Program-made: the position numbers and the translations under genes
Notes under the pieces: generated by a model
What the model saw: only the letters and a program-made list of their open reading frames with translations
Database searches by the model: none
What the model was told of the DNA's origin: nothing
Shown: piece after piece, positions 11,961 to 25,345 of the stretch
How the letters are laid out: each line of letters starts with the position of its first letter
Numbering within the stretch: position 1 is the stretch's first letter
DNA from: Ophiodon elongatus
Taxonomy: Eukaryota; Chordata; Actinopteri; Perciformes; Hexagrammidae
Direction: 5' to 3'
NCBI GenBank assembly: GCA_016806645.1
Contig: JACSYO010001931.1
Span: 904,501-968,500 of the forward strand
Length of the DNA: 64,000 nt

Positions 11961-11980
11961 TGTGTGAGTGTGTGAACATG
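11530..11980. repeat. Fish TG-microsatellite-associated dispersed repeat
   Basis: Two long (TG)n tracts (11541-11606 and 11873-11958, the latter trailing into TGAGTG variants to 11975) flank a unit of about 260 bp. The unit has phrases such as TTTAGACCTTCAGAGTGAGG, AAGTGGGGAC and AATTAGGTTTATCTTAGGC. I recognise this arrangement as a common teleost interspersed repeat with TG ends. The HTHTHT-type open frames on the minus strand are translation of the microsatellites. Confidence 0.65.
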
Positions 11981-14900
11981 CACATGTAAGGTCCGATAAG
12001 CCACAGCCACATGCATTTGCTTGTCCCACCACCACACTTGCAGCATGGACCACTTGGACCTCCCAGCAGCCAGCTGGCCCCGGCAACAAGAGGTGACAAG
12101 AAGCCAAGTCTTTACCTGATCCAAGAGGATCATGTGACCTCTAAAACGCCACTATAATCCAATATCCATGTCTGTTAGGCAGGTTGCCTTGTATTGGAAA
12201 GCTAATTCAGGGAATCTCTGTGGAATGCCAGCCGCAGCATTAGCACCAGTTCTTGATACAGGGAAGAACAGCTGTAATTAAGAGCAATGCTTGTCAGACA
12301 ACAAAACAGTAACTCTCTGTGGGTGAAACTTAGTGTGGCCTTTTATGTAAATGCTAATTCCCCCTTCCAAATTCAGCTCTCCTAAGTCAAACACACCCAT
12401 CCCCCTCAAGTTCTCCTCGCCTCATGGGAGGAGGGGTGGTAGAGAGAAAGATCCCAAACCATCTGAATCCCTTTTAACTAAGTGGCCAGAGAGGAGTAAG
12501 GGCAATTATTCCACCATGATGCATTCCTTTTCAAAAGAGGATACCATCACTGTTCAACACATGGAATGCAAGCTGTGTTATGGGCACTGAAGGCATGTCA
12601 CATCCTCCTACTGCTCACGAAAAACCAGAGCTGTGCATCAGAAACAGCGAAACAGGTGCTCACAAAGTGCTGCATGCGCAGTGTGGTACAAAATATGTGT
12701 GTGTGTGTGTGTGTGTGTGTGTACAGGGGGCTGCTTACATGTAAATGCTTTTACAGTATGCTTCGTGTGGTTATTTACTATATGCTCAAGGCTTATCTAT
12801 CAAACAGCCAAGTGGATGTATGTTAGAGTGAACTCTTTCCAAATTGTGTCATAATCTGCAAATAAGCATGAGCAGTAATTAAAAACTCATCACCAACCTC
12901 TGATTTAGCTGTTCGACTCCTTCCTGCTGAATGCATACACTAATTTATTTCATAGATCTGTTTATAACCAGGTTCCCCTCGTACATTCAGAGGGTGTAGA
13001 TGTGGAGTTTAATGCAGCATATGTAAGACTCCTTTCACGTACTATTTCACGTTAGTAGAACAAAATTGTGTTCTTGAGATTTCAATATCAATCGCTTATG
13101 TTGTAGGTCAGTTCGCTGCCACTATATACAGGCTTAATGATGACAAATACAGCTGCGGGACGTTTGAATGGAGAAGTCTACAATTAACAAAGATTAATAA
13201 TGGTGTGCTTATGATGAGGCCCTTCCTCATACTGGGTCCCTCAGGCAAAAAGTTCTGCGAGGAAAAGTGTTTGTTTATTTTCACCCTTCATAGTCATGCT
13301 GATTATAAGAAACTGGAGACGTTGCAGTCTTGTCTGCGTGGAATTTGCGTGCCCCCCCCACCCCCCACCTCCCGTCACCTTTCATCATCAGTTAATTGAA
13401 AATGGAACAGAAGAGGGCATGTTGGTTTTTATAAGACAAAATGATGAGGACATTGTGTGTATTTTTAAGGCGAGACATCTACATCTACAGGCAAAGATAT
13501 TGTTTTTTCATGCACTGATCCATTTGAGATGTTGGGCTATTTTGTTTCCATAACATGTCTGTTTCAGAATAGTGGAAAGAAAACAAGATACACATTTAGA
13601 TGTTTATTTTACTACCATGTCTATTTACGTCTGTAGATTTCTCCTAAATTCACCAAAAACATGACATTTCTCAAAACTTGTAATACGAAAAATAATTGTC
13701 TTAATTCAAGTAATCAACTGGGAAGTTTAATGGTAATATCTATTAGTTAGTCTCAGACTCTGAGTCATAAATCTTCACTTCAGTACAGCACTTACCTACA
13801 CAAAACGTTCAAGTTTCGTTCCTATCTGTATTCTACACGGTTTTTACAGAGGAGTTTGTATCATTCATATCCTGATTTACACTTTATTCCAAAAAATATG
13901 GCAAAAATGTATATATTTTTTCAATTGTTGTTGACATTATTTTCTCCCTTATGGAGTGATAAAAACACATATCCATAATCCTCTCTGTAAAAACATTTTA
14001 CTTTCATATTTCAACAAAATGAAACTTTTTGAACCTGACTGTATCAAGTGTGTGGATTTCTGTTTGGGAAAGTTATGCAAGATTAGCCCATATTTGATGA
14101 GGTAATGAATCATTTGCATATTCGAACATAACATGTCAGAAACCTCTAATGCAAAAAAATAATTGTCTTAAATTGTGGTATCAGTTAAAACTGGTACCCC
14201 ACTCACTAGTGTCTCCCCTTAAATGTAATACATTCTAAATATTACTTCTACTAATTACCATTTTTTTTTTTTATTCCGCTGGGCTGTCACTTGCTCAAAT
14301 ACATAAATCCCTACATTGCATAACTGCCTTTAACAGGATATAATACACACTTTCTTTTGACCATAGTGCTGTGTTGCCTCACTCCTCACTCCCCACCTGT
14401 AGCCTGTGCAGTACTGAGTGCTCCTGCGAGGTCCACTTCCCCAGTGGTGTCTAATGGAGCTCATCGTCCCCTACCAATTCTCTCACCATTTCCTCTGAAA
14501 CTGGACACTTCTGCCCATGTTTCATCCAACAGCACCTTTCTTAGGAAGCGACTGGAGCATGGAGCGAGAGCTTTAACACTTCTTTTAAAAGAGTAAGACA
14601 ATGAGCGCAAGACAAATTTCCAACGAAGCAGCTGTGTGGTGCAAAACACTTGCCTTTGTCCAAACCTTCCCACAGTCGCATAGGGGCTGTCAAATGCTTA
14701 ACATTTGTTTGACTGTTTTAGATGGGTTTTTGAATGCATGTGAGGTGGAACCAAACACATTCTTATGTGTGTGGAAGTCACAGGGTATAAAGACAGATGT
14801 AGCATTGCCTAACTCCTGCTTTCCCACCTCATCTGTGATATTACTCCGCCGTGTGCTGGAAGAATCAGCTGGGTTGTGGTGTTCGAAATCAATTTTCAGA

Positions 14901-15000
14901 TGTCAGAAGATCTAAGCACCTAGGTTTTTCACCAACATAAATATTAATCATCCGTGTGACGTCTTGGGAAATATGGTTATTTGCTGCTCTGTCTATCAAA
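11981..15000. other. Intergenic, no gene recognised
   Basis: Holds a short (GT)n at 12695-12722, an inverted octamer (ATTTGCAT, 14112-14119), a C-rich run near 13350-13370, and a weak direct repeat around AAAATAATTGTCTTA (about 13690 and 14155). No exon-like segment with splice sites and a recognisable product is present. Confidence 0.6.
12695..12722. repeat. (GT)n microsatellite
   Basis: About 14 GT repeats. Confidence 0.9.
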
Positions 15001-15004
15001 CACA

Positions 15005-15055
15005 CTCTGTCTTCAAAAGTGCTATATAAATAAAGTTATTATTATTTGCGTTCTG
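15005..15055 (+). repeat. Probable LINE/SINE 3' tail fragment
   Basis: AGTGCTATATAAATAAAG followed by TTATTATTATT resembles the 3' end of common fish non-LTR elements. Only the tail is present. Confidence 0.4.
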
Positions 15056-15069
15056 GCTAAAAGTACGTT

Positions 15070-15395
15070 TCGGAAATCTATCCATTCTCATGTCAGTGTG
15101 CTAAATATGAAGCTACCGCCAACAGCTGGTTAACTTAGCTTAGCATACATACTAGAAACAGGTGGAAACTGTTAGCATGGCTCGGTGCAAAGGTAACAGA
15201 AACTATACCATCACCTCTTAAGCTCACAAATGAACACAGTAGAGCCAGGCTGGTTGTTTCCCCGTTCCCGGTCTTTGTGCTAAGATAATCTGTTGGTTTA
15301 AGCTTCATATTTACTGCACAGACATAAGAGTGGATGGATCTTCTCGTCTAACTCAAGGAAACAAATTAGTGAAATTCCCAAAATGTCAATCCTAA
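15070..15395. mobile_element. Longer copy of the fish MITE family seen at 4478
   Basis: The interior has the recognisable AGCTGGTTAACTTAGCTTAGC..GAAACAGGTGGAAACTGTTAGC..GGTAACAGAAAC series. Near its ends, GTGCTAAATATGAAGCTAC (about 15097-15115) is the inverse of GCTTCATATTTACTGCAC (about 15302-15319). The right end repeats the TCTTCTCGTCTAACTC..AAATTCCCAAAATGTCAA motif of the short copy. The outer left end is eroded. Non-coding. Confidence 0.7.
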
Positions 15396-16041
15396 CTCTA
15401 AAATGTGGACATATTTGCCATTTTAACGTTCGAAAGAGAAGACATTAGTTATACATTTCTGTAGTCTGTATCTCATACCAAACTTCACAGTGTCTGTGTC
15501 ATGTTAGTAGGCATATTCTATTTGCTGACACAGACAGCAGACAGCTAAATGTGTCTGTGTGATAAGTCCACCCCCATGCCTTTCATCCTCTGGACGTTCG
15601 GACGGAGACACAGACAGGTCAGGGTTAATGAAGGGTTGTCGGTGCACCTTTAATGTACTATGTGTTGAGTAAAGGGTGTTTATGGATAATGGTTTTGAAA
15701 AGAAAAAAGTTATATCTTATACATAAAAGGATTTTGATAATGACATATTGATGAAAACCTAGAAGCTGCAGATATCACTGGTTTATTGTGAAAAATGTCT
15801 TGTGTTATTTGTCATGAATCTCTCATCATACACCACAAAGGTGAGTGTATATATCCCATATCTGTGCAACCTACCTTCCCATCTCTCCCCAAAAAGAAAC
15901 AGAGTATGAGCAACATTTCCTTTAGATTAGTCTGACTGTAATGGAATACTTGTTAAAAAGCCAAGAATGTGCTTTAATTTGTCAAGGGGATCTGAGCTGA
16001 CAACTTTAGTAAAGTCCACTATAACAACCTTCCAGGGCCCC

Positions 16042-16070
16042 TGACCTAGGGAGGGAGTGACCCCTGACCT
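16042..16070 (-). promoter_or_regulatory. Clustered nuclear-receptor half-sites, including a DR1
   Basis: TGACCCCTGACCT (16058-16070) is, on the minus strand, AGGTCA-G-GGGTCA: a direct repeat with 1-bp spacing as used by RXR, HNF4 and COUP-TF. A third half-site TGACCT lies at 16042-16047. Functional use is inferred. Confidence 0.35.
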
Positions 16071-19000
16071 TATTTGGGCCTCTTTTATGAGGACTTTTTT
16101 TGGCTCTGGCCAGATGGCTAAACTATCAAAGGGTTTTTTTATGAGAAAAATCTGCAGGCAAGAGCGGAGAAGTATATTTATCTCATTGTGTGGAAAACGA
16201 AGCCTCTGTAACTTCCGACTAGGTGGGTCGAGAGAGAATCGGATACATAGAGGGGGGTGTGTGAGTGTACCAGCCTGCTCACCACCAGTAAACATCTGAA
16301 GAGATTTCACTTAGCCTCTCAGTCATAATTAATATCAGCGAGCGAGGTTTTCATTAAATCTATTGACCTCCATATTTTCCATCTTTCATTGTCTGCGCTT
16401 TCCTATTCAAACCCATTCATGCTCACAACATGGATATCTTTACAGTGTGATGAAATTGCTGAAGATAGATTTTTGCACAAAGTTTTGAATTAGCTGTCCT
16501 CAAAATAAAAAAGAAGATCTTTGTATCTCCACATTCAGCAGCTTACAATTGGCCTTCCATATCCAGCAGCAGCAAACATGAAAAAGACAAGATATTGATT
16601 TTATGTCTTTGCGACTCCAAACCAGCTGCTTGTCAATAGTTGCAATCAGACAGTTGAATTATATGAACGGCCTGTTTGTTGAATAAGGCTGCAGCTCTTT
16701 TCAAGCAAACCCGGCCATTTTTACAGGTAATGTAAAAGCATTACAATAACGCTCCTCTGAAACTGATGTGACAGTTGTCTGAGATCACAGATGAGCACAA
16801 ATCAGTGGAATTTGTGTGTTCGAGAACAGGGAAGAGTTGTGTGTCCCAGGGTCACTATAACTCGCTCTGCTCACATCACTCATGCGGCGTCTTTATGAGC
16901 GATGGGCTGTTTTGTTGGATTAGGTTTCTGGGGAAGCATTTAGGGCCGGCCTGTTTGCAGAGCAATACAGGAACAGATTCAAGACCCCCGTAAATGTTTG
17001 CTGCGACGTTTGATATGCATATAATCCAGTGCACATGTTTGTACGAGTCCGACTTTGTGAATGATAGAAATTCTGCCATATTGGTGTCGTGGTGGAAACC
17101 CCGTCCAGCAGGAAGCGGGTGCCTTCTTATACACACATGGACGTGCATACAGCTGTTGTAAGCATTACCTGTGTGTTGTTCTCTGTAGACACCAATCAGC
17201 TGCTCCCTCTGAGCCTACTCATCATACCTTTTTTGACCTCTGTATGAACAGAAGCGAGATCATTTCCAGACATGTATTCCGCACGAGTGGAAGTGCGATA
17301 AACAAGAGTTTGAAAGTCAGTGTTGCACCAGATGCATCGTGCACATGTATGTTAAATAATATTTTTTTTCATTTAGTAGCACATGTTATGTCACCGAAAT
17401 AGCAAAATGTTAAATATATTGGTTATTCATAGCCTTCCATAATGATTCCCAGAGACACCGATCAATCATCTATGTACATATATGAAGCTTCAGAGTTGTA
17501 TCTAATCCTTCATAACTGGGGTAACCTAAGCTGTTGTCGACCTGCTTGTTTTAATGTGGCCATTCCTTCTCCTGATTGCACTCAGAGGTCGAGCAAGATC
17601 TGAAGTCACTGGAAGCAGTTAAAATAATAGGAGCTGACCATGTGTTTGAGGTTATGAGAAGCGGAGTGACTACCCCTTTACACGGAGCCAAAACAGTCGC
17701 AGTGGAGACGGCGGAAGTTTGCCCCAGCGTTACTAGAACCTGGAGATTATATGATGATAAAACATCAGTAATGTCAACGCTGCAGGGAGGGCATGACTGA
17801 TCGAGTCAATTGTTGTGATTGTATTCTCTCCTTCTTCTTCATTAATTGCCATTATTAACAACACATACAGCTTCAGCTTTGATTAGCTGTTGATGATTAT
17901 TTGATTTGTTAGTAGACCCCAAAAGGTCATTTTACATTCCGATTCAGTATTCAAAATGATTATTGGTAAACACCTGAGCTAAATAAGATACAACAAAGTA
18001 AACAGCAAGCCAGCCAAATCCAGAAATTGAAGTTTCTGAAGACATTGAAAAAAAAAAAAAAAGAAATCAATCATAATTAAATTTGTTATTCATGTTTTGG
18101 TATATACATTCCCTTCAGCCTGTACACACTGCCTGTTTACTTTCCCCTGCACGGCGACGGCTCAGCACATGTACATCCACATGCACACACTCCCCTGCTT
18201 TCAAAATACTCACCCACACACATGTACATACACCCCACCACATAGTTGTCTCCACCCATTTTCATTCACAAAGAAAAGCGTGGTGAGGGGGGGGGCGGAG
18301 TTGTGAAGCAGGGGCAGAGTCAGTGAATGAGCTCACCAGGCATCTGCTTTGTGCTGCAGGGAAAGTCATCACTTATCAGTCCAAGTGGTACTTTTATTGT
18401 GAAAAGAACCTCTACACAAAATGTTCATCATGAAGATGCTTATCGGTGTACTTTATGAGTACTTTGCTCCGTGCCATTTTGACTTCACAGTGTGATCTGT
18501 GGGTCTTGCAAATGAGCTAGAACCAGAATCATGAGGGGGATCCTTCACCTTAAGATTTTTTTTCTCTCTCTGTTCCACTGTTAAATCTCCTAAAGTTTAA
18601 AACACAAAGACCCCTCTGCGTTAGCCAGCCCACCCTGCAGATGGCCAGAGGATCAGAGGCTGTCAGCACGCTTAAACGAGCCAAGAGTCGAGGCTTCAGC
18701 CCTGCGGGGGAGGACAGAGCATGAATGGGCTATTTCCACCAACTTCTATAGCCCCCCACTGGGCATTTGTAATATGATTTGTGGCAAATTTGTTTAATCA
18801 ATATGGATGCGGGGGTTTGGATACCCTCCTCGGACAGAAGTCTTTCTTTCCCCCATTTTTTTCCTGGCCTGTAAATGCATCAGTGGTCACAATGTGTGAA
18901 GATTAACTCAGGTTTTATAGTATCTGTGTGAATATACAAAAGTGGGTGGATGCATACCTGAGAGGAAAGTTGGTGATCAGGATTGGACTCGTCAAATGGC

Positions 19001-19381
19001 ACAGGGATTCAAGTAATACAAGTTAGGACACTTGACATGACGAAGACTTCTTTAATGCAAATATTGCATGTGTATGTCCTGAAAGAGGGATCTCTCCTCT
19101 GTTTCTTCTTCTGACATTGTTTGTGATGTCAGTTTTTTTGGGGGGGCTGGGGGTGTCACACTTTTTGACTAAAAAGCTTAAACCCTTCCTCCATCATGTA
19201 GGGAAGCAACAGTCGTCTCTCTCTTTTCTCCACGGTGGCTTTGCAGACAGGCAGGTGGCTCCAATCCAATTCTACCGTGGCTGCTGTCCATGAGGAATCG
19301 AAGGACAAAAGACACTATAGGGTTTTCTCCTTTTTGTCAAGCTTGTGATTTACAGTTGTGCCTCCCATAAAGTAAACCACC

Positions 19382-19402
19382 CTCTCTCTCTCTCTCTCTC
19401 TC
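19382..19402. repeat. (CT)n microsatellite
   Basis: About 10 CT repeats. Confidence 0.85.
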
Positions 19403-22400
19403 ACACAAACGTATGCTCATTTTCTTCCTCGTCGGAGAGGAGAGTGAGGTTGCTGTGGTTTTCGCATCCGTTGTATTCATTCTTTCAGTGACTTCAGGAA
19501 ATCAGGAAAGTCTGCATCAACTCTCACACCAGCACATTTATTGTCATAGCTCACACACACACAAGCCCTAATCTTTGAAATATCTTCCTTATGTCTTAAT
19601 TGTCTGTTTGTATGTTCTGCTTATTCACCTGTCGTGTGTTTGTGTCCCATTATGTGTGACCAATAAAAGACAAAAAAAGGCACAAGAAAGTCCTGGAAGC
19701 ATACATATTCTGCCTCGGCATACCCTCTGGTTGCTATGCACTGTTATTATTTACAGATCAGCCAGCTGGATGTTTCTGGCTCTTCCTCTGGAATTGTTTG
19801 CCATTATAAGCTGTGAACAGCACATAAGAACTTTTGTCACACACCTTTTTAACCCCATTGAATTGAATAACTTCCACGGGCCCTCATATGTCTCTTTTCT
19901 TTTTCTTAACTTCCTATCAGATCCGCGTTACAGGAGCTTACTGCGGCACAGTTCCTGCACAGATGTTGGCAGGATTCCTAATTTCATTCTCATTCTCTGA
20001 GCCTGTCAGTTTTGAAAGGGGGAAGCAGGACAGAAAATAATCGGCAGAACATCCCATAAGTCTGAATGTGGGGGCAGCAGATGTGGGTGTGGAGGGGGTT
20101 GCCACTGGGCCTCCCCACGGCCCATCTGACTATTGTTCAACATAGAAGCCATTTCTGTGGTTGCCATAACAACCATAATACACTCTTATTCATGTCCCTG
20201 TGCTCATGGTAGTATGAGCTCTGATTCTTTAACAAGAAGAAGCAACAACAAACTTAAACATGTCTTTTAATATTTCTCTTTTCATAAACAAAATCTACCT
20301 TATTCAAAGTCAGACATTATGGGACCACGAAGCACAGGAACACCATGGTATCAAATAAAGGTGAGCAGATTTTAAGTGCAAGGGAGTGAATGTTGTTGAA
20401 TACAGTAGGCAGAGGCTTTGGGGATTAAGAGTTTCCTTTCAGCGGTCACAGAGGGCAGTCATTACCTCTGAGGTCCACGGCTGTCTTTGTCAATTGCCGC
20501 TGTAAACCTACATTGAAGAGGCCGAAAACCCACCAGGTGTCTTATAGTCTTTGAGCCCCGTGAAGAACGACCACATTCACTGTCAAGTGCTTTATGCTGC
20601 ATGTTTCTTTTGTATTTGAGGAAGTTTTTACCCTTCAACACCCATGGGCACTTTTGAGAGCTTTTTGCTCATGCTTAATTGGAGGCGTTGACGGGCCCCA
20701 CTGGACGCTATTATCACGGCCCGTAGTTACTTATGCAGCCTTCCAGACAGCTCGGAGGTCTGAATTTTCCTCGTTGAAATTTCCAACTTCCAAGCGTTCC
20801 CGGTGCACAATGTCAAACGTAAATAAGAACATGGCCGACCGTGACAAACTGATGTTTCAATTGAACTCTCAGCAGTGCAGGCTCCACATTTTGGGGCATT
20901 TTTAACGTTTTCCCCCAAAACTTTTGTGCAGAGAAGATGACTTTCAGAGATTGTTTACCGCAAACAGCTACCTAATATACTTTATTTTGCATTTAAGTTG
21001 ATGGTTAACCATTTGTTGTGTAATGTCAGACAACTGATTCATTGTGAAGTTCACAGGAGGAACTCCTACTCTGAGTGGCATTCCATTATTTGTGGTAAAA
21101 TAAAATGTAGTTCTAAGTTGTCTGAAGCGCAGTATTACAGCCGTTTTTATGTTTGAAAGTGACCGCTCGCTCGCCTTGACAGTTTGGCTCCTAAACTAGC
21201 TACCGTATATTGTATTGTCTCATCAAATGATCAAATAAAGACTTGACATTGGACAACATCAACATATATATTACCCTGTACGTATATATCTGTATATAAC
21301 AATAATACCAAAGAAAATGAAACAAATATTCAATTATTATTAAGTATATTATTGTATATATTATACTCTATTTATATTTTTCGGAGAACAAGCAGAATTT
21401 TCTTAAAGATTGCTACTGACTATTTTACAAAAAAAGAAAAGAAAAACATAACAGCGATGGGTTGGCTTTTTGAAGGGAATATAAAGCAAATGGCACATTT
21501 TTTTATTTAACAGAAGCTCTTTCTGAGGTGGCAAACTGTGTAATTCAGAAGGGCCTGGTCTTTGCCCCATGCAATGTTGTAGAGGCCGCTCTTACAACAG
21601 ACATTAATTTAATAATACATTTTCTGCCCATTCTTTTATTTTTAAAGCGTGTGAATAAATGTGACTGCAATATGATCAATCAACATCCCTAATATACTTT
21701 CTGCTTCATTGGAAGTAGAAAAGCTGTGCCTGCACATGTGTCAGCATGAGATCATGTTAACATGGGAGTGTCAATGTTTCATCAGCGCCATACTTTTACT
21801 CTCGTCACTTTGCCATCTGGTTGCACTTTCCACAAAAGTGAATCAATGTGAATGATCATCTCCTCCTGCACCGCAAAACAACTTGGTAACATTTGATTTA
21901 AAAAACAACCAAACAATAACAAAATCAATTTGTTTATCTACAAAGTTGAAATATTTGACTTTTTTAGATGATACTGAAGTTGTGTGGCAGATATAGTCTA
22001 CACACAAGAAAGAGCAGCCATTTGTAGTTTTACGGTCATGTTTTCTGATGGCCATGCATCAATCTGATATGAAACTCTGCATATATACATCTTAGATGGG
22101 TTAGACAGGTACATTTTTGACATTGCCCTATTGTTTTGAATGGATTTCACCAGAAATCAACTTGGACATCATCAAAATAGGAGTTGGCAGTATGCTATTG
22201 TATAAGTGGTGCATTCTCATAAGCTAATTAGAAGTGAGAAAGGACTGATATCCTGCAGGCCCTCTGCTCAGCACTTCCCGCCCTGTAAATGTTTATGACC
22301 CTGGCCCAGATTGCATCTCAGATTTGAGGGATTGGCCCCCTGTTGACTCACAGCTTGATAGTGACTGCCAAGCTCTCCCTATCTCTTTGTTTATTGTGTC

Positions 22401-23284
22401 TCAAATTCTTCAAGTTTGACCTCTTCATCCCCAAAACTACAATTCATCTTGATAAACTTATGGAAATGTATAAATTAACAGCAGAGTTGTGGGGTTCTCT
22501 GATCTTAATACATCCCTGAAGGTGCTCGATCTGTGGTTGTGCTTTACTTTCTCTCTAATGTGTGACTTCACCTCTTCAGGCTCGTTATTGAACAGACTCA
22601 ACATACGCGTCTTTGCTGAGCCATTGATTAGAAGAGAATGGGGAAAAGTGAACACAGTGGGGTTCTCTCTTCATACAGTGAGTCCTTGTTGCCCCTCAAC
22701 ACTCTATTGTTTATTGATGGAGGTGCTTGTCATAGTCATGCAATAACAAAAGCCTGACTATTGGTGTGTTTACCTCTGCACAGGAACCACTGGGCAATTC
22801 TCCATTAAATTACAGCCATGTGTGGGCCGCTGATCTCTCCCCTCACCCGCCAGCTCCTGCACCCAACACACACTCACACTGATCACACACTCAGGGTTGG
22901 GTTATTATTGGACTCTTACTATCACTATAAACCAAGACCTTAAAAAAAACAAAAAAAACACATCATGTCACAAATTGAAATGTTTCAAAGAAATGCGGCA
23001 AATAAACAACACTTTCAATAATCTTGACAATAATTATTATCCAAAACACAATTTTAAGAAATCATGAAAAGAGCAGAAGTTGTTTGGGGAATGCTGTGGC
23101 ACATTATTTCCTCCAGCACCAAGAGCGCCCCAACCTCCCAGTCAACAGTGTGAGACAAATAAGCAGTCATCTTGTTATCTCTAAAGAAACAGAGAGTAAT
23201 TTCTACTTCCTGATAGGTGTTACAGCCATTTCAGGTTGAACTCTTAACATGCAAATGAGTTGGTTAAATTTGACTTTGTATTTT

Positions 23285-23800
23285 GTCATATTTTGAATTC
23301 AAAGATCCCCTCCAGACATGTTTAAAGACACATAAGAATGCTTTGCTTTGAATGATAATTTGTGTCTGATATGGTTTTTCTACACATACAAAAAAATAAA
23401 TTACGAAATGAAAATATCTATGATTATGAAAATATTGAAGATTTCTTCTTCACTGAAAAGTCTATTCTCATTGTGTGTGTGTGTGTCGGATGTTCAAGTT
23501 TCCAAATCACACGTGTGTAAATTGCATCTTGGCTTCTAAAATTGTGTTTATGCAAACAAACAATATAAAATAGCCATTTAGTGTCAAACTCTCAGCCCGA
23601 TGTAGCAGAAATAAACAAAATGACCACGGCACCACATAATGTCCTGTTACGAGGTCGTGGTCATTTCACTTCACGTTGCAAACTCTGCACATACATCATT
23701 CTGCAGAGTGAAGGCCAAACATCCAAGTGAAGTAACAATAAACACATCTTTCAGTGGAGGGGGGGGCTTTAAAAATCAATGTATCACAGAAAATCCTCTA
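23285..23800 (+). repeat. Dispersed fish repeat, copy A
   Basis: Shares an ordered series of blocks with 24845-25345: CCCCTCCAGACATGTTTAAAG, then CTGATATGGTTTTTC, CTTCTTCACTGAAAAG, GTTTCCAAATCACAC, TTTAGTGTCAA, and ACATCTTTCAGTGGAGGGGG. The copies are clearly diverged with small indels. This is the pattern of an old interspersed repeat and I recall it from other fish genomes. Non-coding. Confidence 0.6.
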
Positions 23801-24844
23801 TATATACATTGTGTTTACAGTTGACTACTAGGTATATGAGGCATGCTGTATGGCTCATATGGGCAGTGCTTTTCAAAAGAGCTACATTCAATGGAGGTAA
23901 AAACACAATATTGGTACAGCAGACAAACACCTATTACCTTTCACCTCAATGCCCTCAGTCTCTATTCTAGGCTGATGTTACCCTACAAAAGAACTAAATA
24001 CATGTGTTCATGAAAGGGTGTTCGCTGATCAATAATGAAAACAGTCTGACACTATAGTGATTGCCGTGAGCCTCTACACTTGTATTTGCTAGATAATGCC
24101 GTATTTAGATGATTGTAAGTGAAAACAAAGGCTGGCAGGGAAAACCAGTGTATAGTCTTAACAGTGCTCTCATAGAAAAAGGTGGATTGATTGCCTTCAA
24201 GCAAAGCTTATGTTGTGATATGACTAACATGTGTGGAAAAAAACACCGGACCTATGTAGGTAGCCTAAGTAACAACAAAAGGTCAGCGGGACTGTTTTCA
24301 TTTGTGCTTGCCTATCCTCAGCATTACTTACCCTTTCCATGGGCATCAAGTCTTGCATGAAAAAACAAACTTTTCCCTTTGTCCTTTGTGTGAGTTTAAT
24401 GACGTTATTTATGACTACAAGGGAGGAAATGTTTTAAGGGGCACCTGAAGAAAACCAACAGAGGATAAAATAATAAAACAGGATATAGGAAATACTCTCA
24501 GAAGAAATCCTGGTTTCAGTGAGCAAGAAACTGGTCAACCATTAAAATACTATTTCTGGTGTCCCCCTGCTGAAGAGTACACATCTGAAATGGTGAGACA
24601 TGAAAGGCCTGTCGATGTTTTTAATGGCTCCTATCGGATGTGAAAATGCTGTTTTTCACTGTGTTTTCACAGAAGGCAGTTAATCGTTTGCAATCTAGCA
24701 CTTATCAAGTGTGTGATTCAATGCAGGGAGTTTAGGAATACACTGAAATGTCATTGTAAATATTAAAAGGTTATGACAAGTTGTGAAAGGTTTCTGGGTA
24801 CTTTTTGCGGCCATTGCCGATCATAAACTATTTCAGTCCAAGTA
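23801..24844. other. Spacer between two repeat copies
   Basis: AT-rich unique-looking DNA without a recognisable gene. Confidence 0.5.
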
Positions 24845-25345
24845 TTTCTGAATTTCCCCTCCAGATATGTTTAAAGACAAATAAAGATACTCGGCTTTAA
24901 AGACTACCAGGTTTTATGTCTGTTATGGTTTCTCCACTCCAGATATAGTCAATAAACTAGTTTTAAAAATATTTCTCATTAAGTCGAGAGTACGCAGATT
25001 TGTTGTATTTCAAAAGTTGCAGGACACTAGATGTCTCCTTCTTCACTGAAGCATCAATTATCTGTGTATGTGTGCTGTAAGGTTTCAGGTTTCCTTATCA
25101 CACTTGTTCAAGTTGCATATTGAGTCATGATTTGGTTTTAAAGATATTTGTGACATCACTAAATCATGCCTGGACACACAGGTCAGATTTAAGGCAGCGG
25201 TATTCCTTCTTCAGCAGACGAATGTAAAAACAGCCTTCTAGTGTCAACCCAGGAATACCGAGTTCTGCACAATGAAGGTCATACAATGAGCACATTTCTG
25301 AGTGGAGGGGGGTCGGGAGGGTTTTAGGTTATTTTAACTTATAGC
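24845..25345 (+). repeat. Dispersed fish repeat, copy B
   Basis: Same orientation and block order as 23285-23800 (CCCCTCCAGATATGTTTAAA, CTTCTTCACTGAAGCATC, GTTTCCTTATCACAC, CTAGTGTCAA, ATTTCTGAGTGGAGGGG). It retains a TTGCAGGACACTAGATGTC block that is missing from copy A. Confidence 0.6.

Larger units (their letters stand above)
15396..23280. other. Intergenic, no gene; scattered candidate regulatory sequence
   Basis: No exon of a known family is visible. Non-repetitive, moderate-GC blocks at about 15930-16310 (with clustered nuclear-receptor half-sites), 16750-17140 and 20400-20910 read like unique sequence and could be enhancers. Others are simple: A-run near 18047-18063, (CT)n at 19382-19402, AT-rich sequence at 21240-21380. 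Open frames of up to 141 codons (19575-20000) have no recognisable domains. Confidence 0.5.

Noticed and set aside
11520..12133. Minus-strand open frames rich in His-Thr repeats
   Set aside because: They are translations of (CA)n microsatellites; no gene structure supports them. The same holds for frames over 7842-7886, 12695-12722, 27838-27951 and 30290-30409.
15927..16310. 127-codon minus-strand open frame
   Set aside because: Protein has no recognisable motif and overlaps candidate regulatory sequence; no splice or homology support.
19575..20000. 141-codon open frame with hydrophobic N-terminus
   Set aside because: Hydrophobicity follows T-rich DNA. No start context or family resemblance, and no neighbouring exons.
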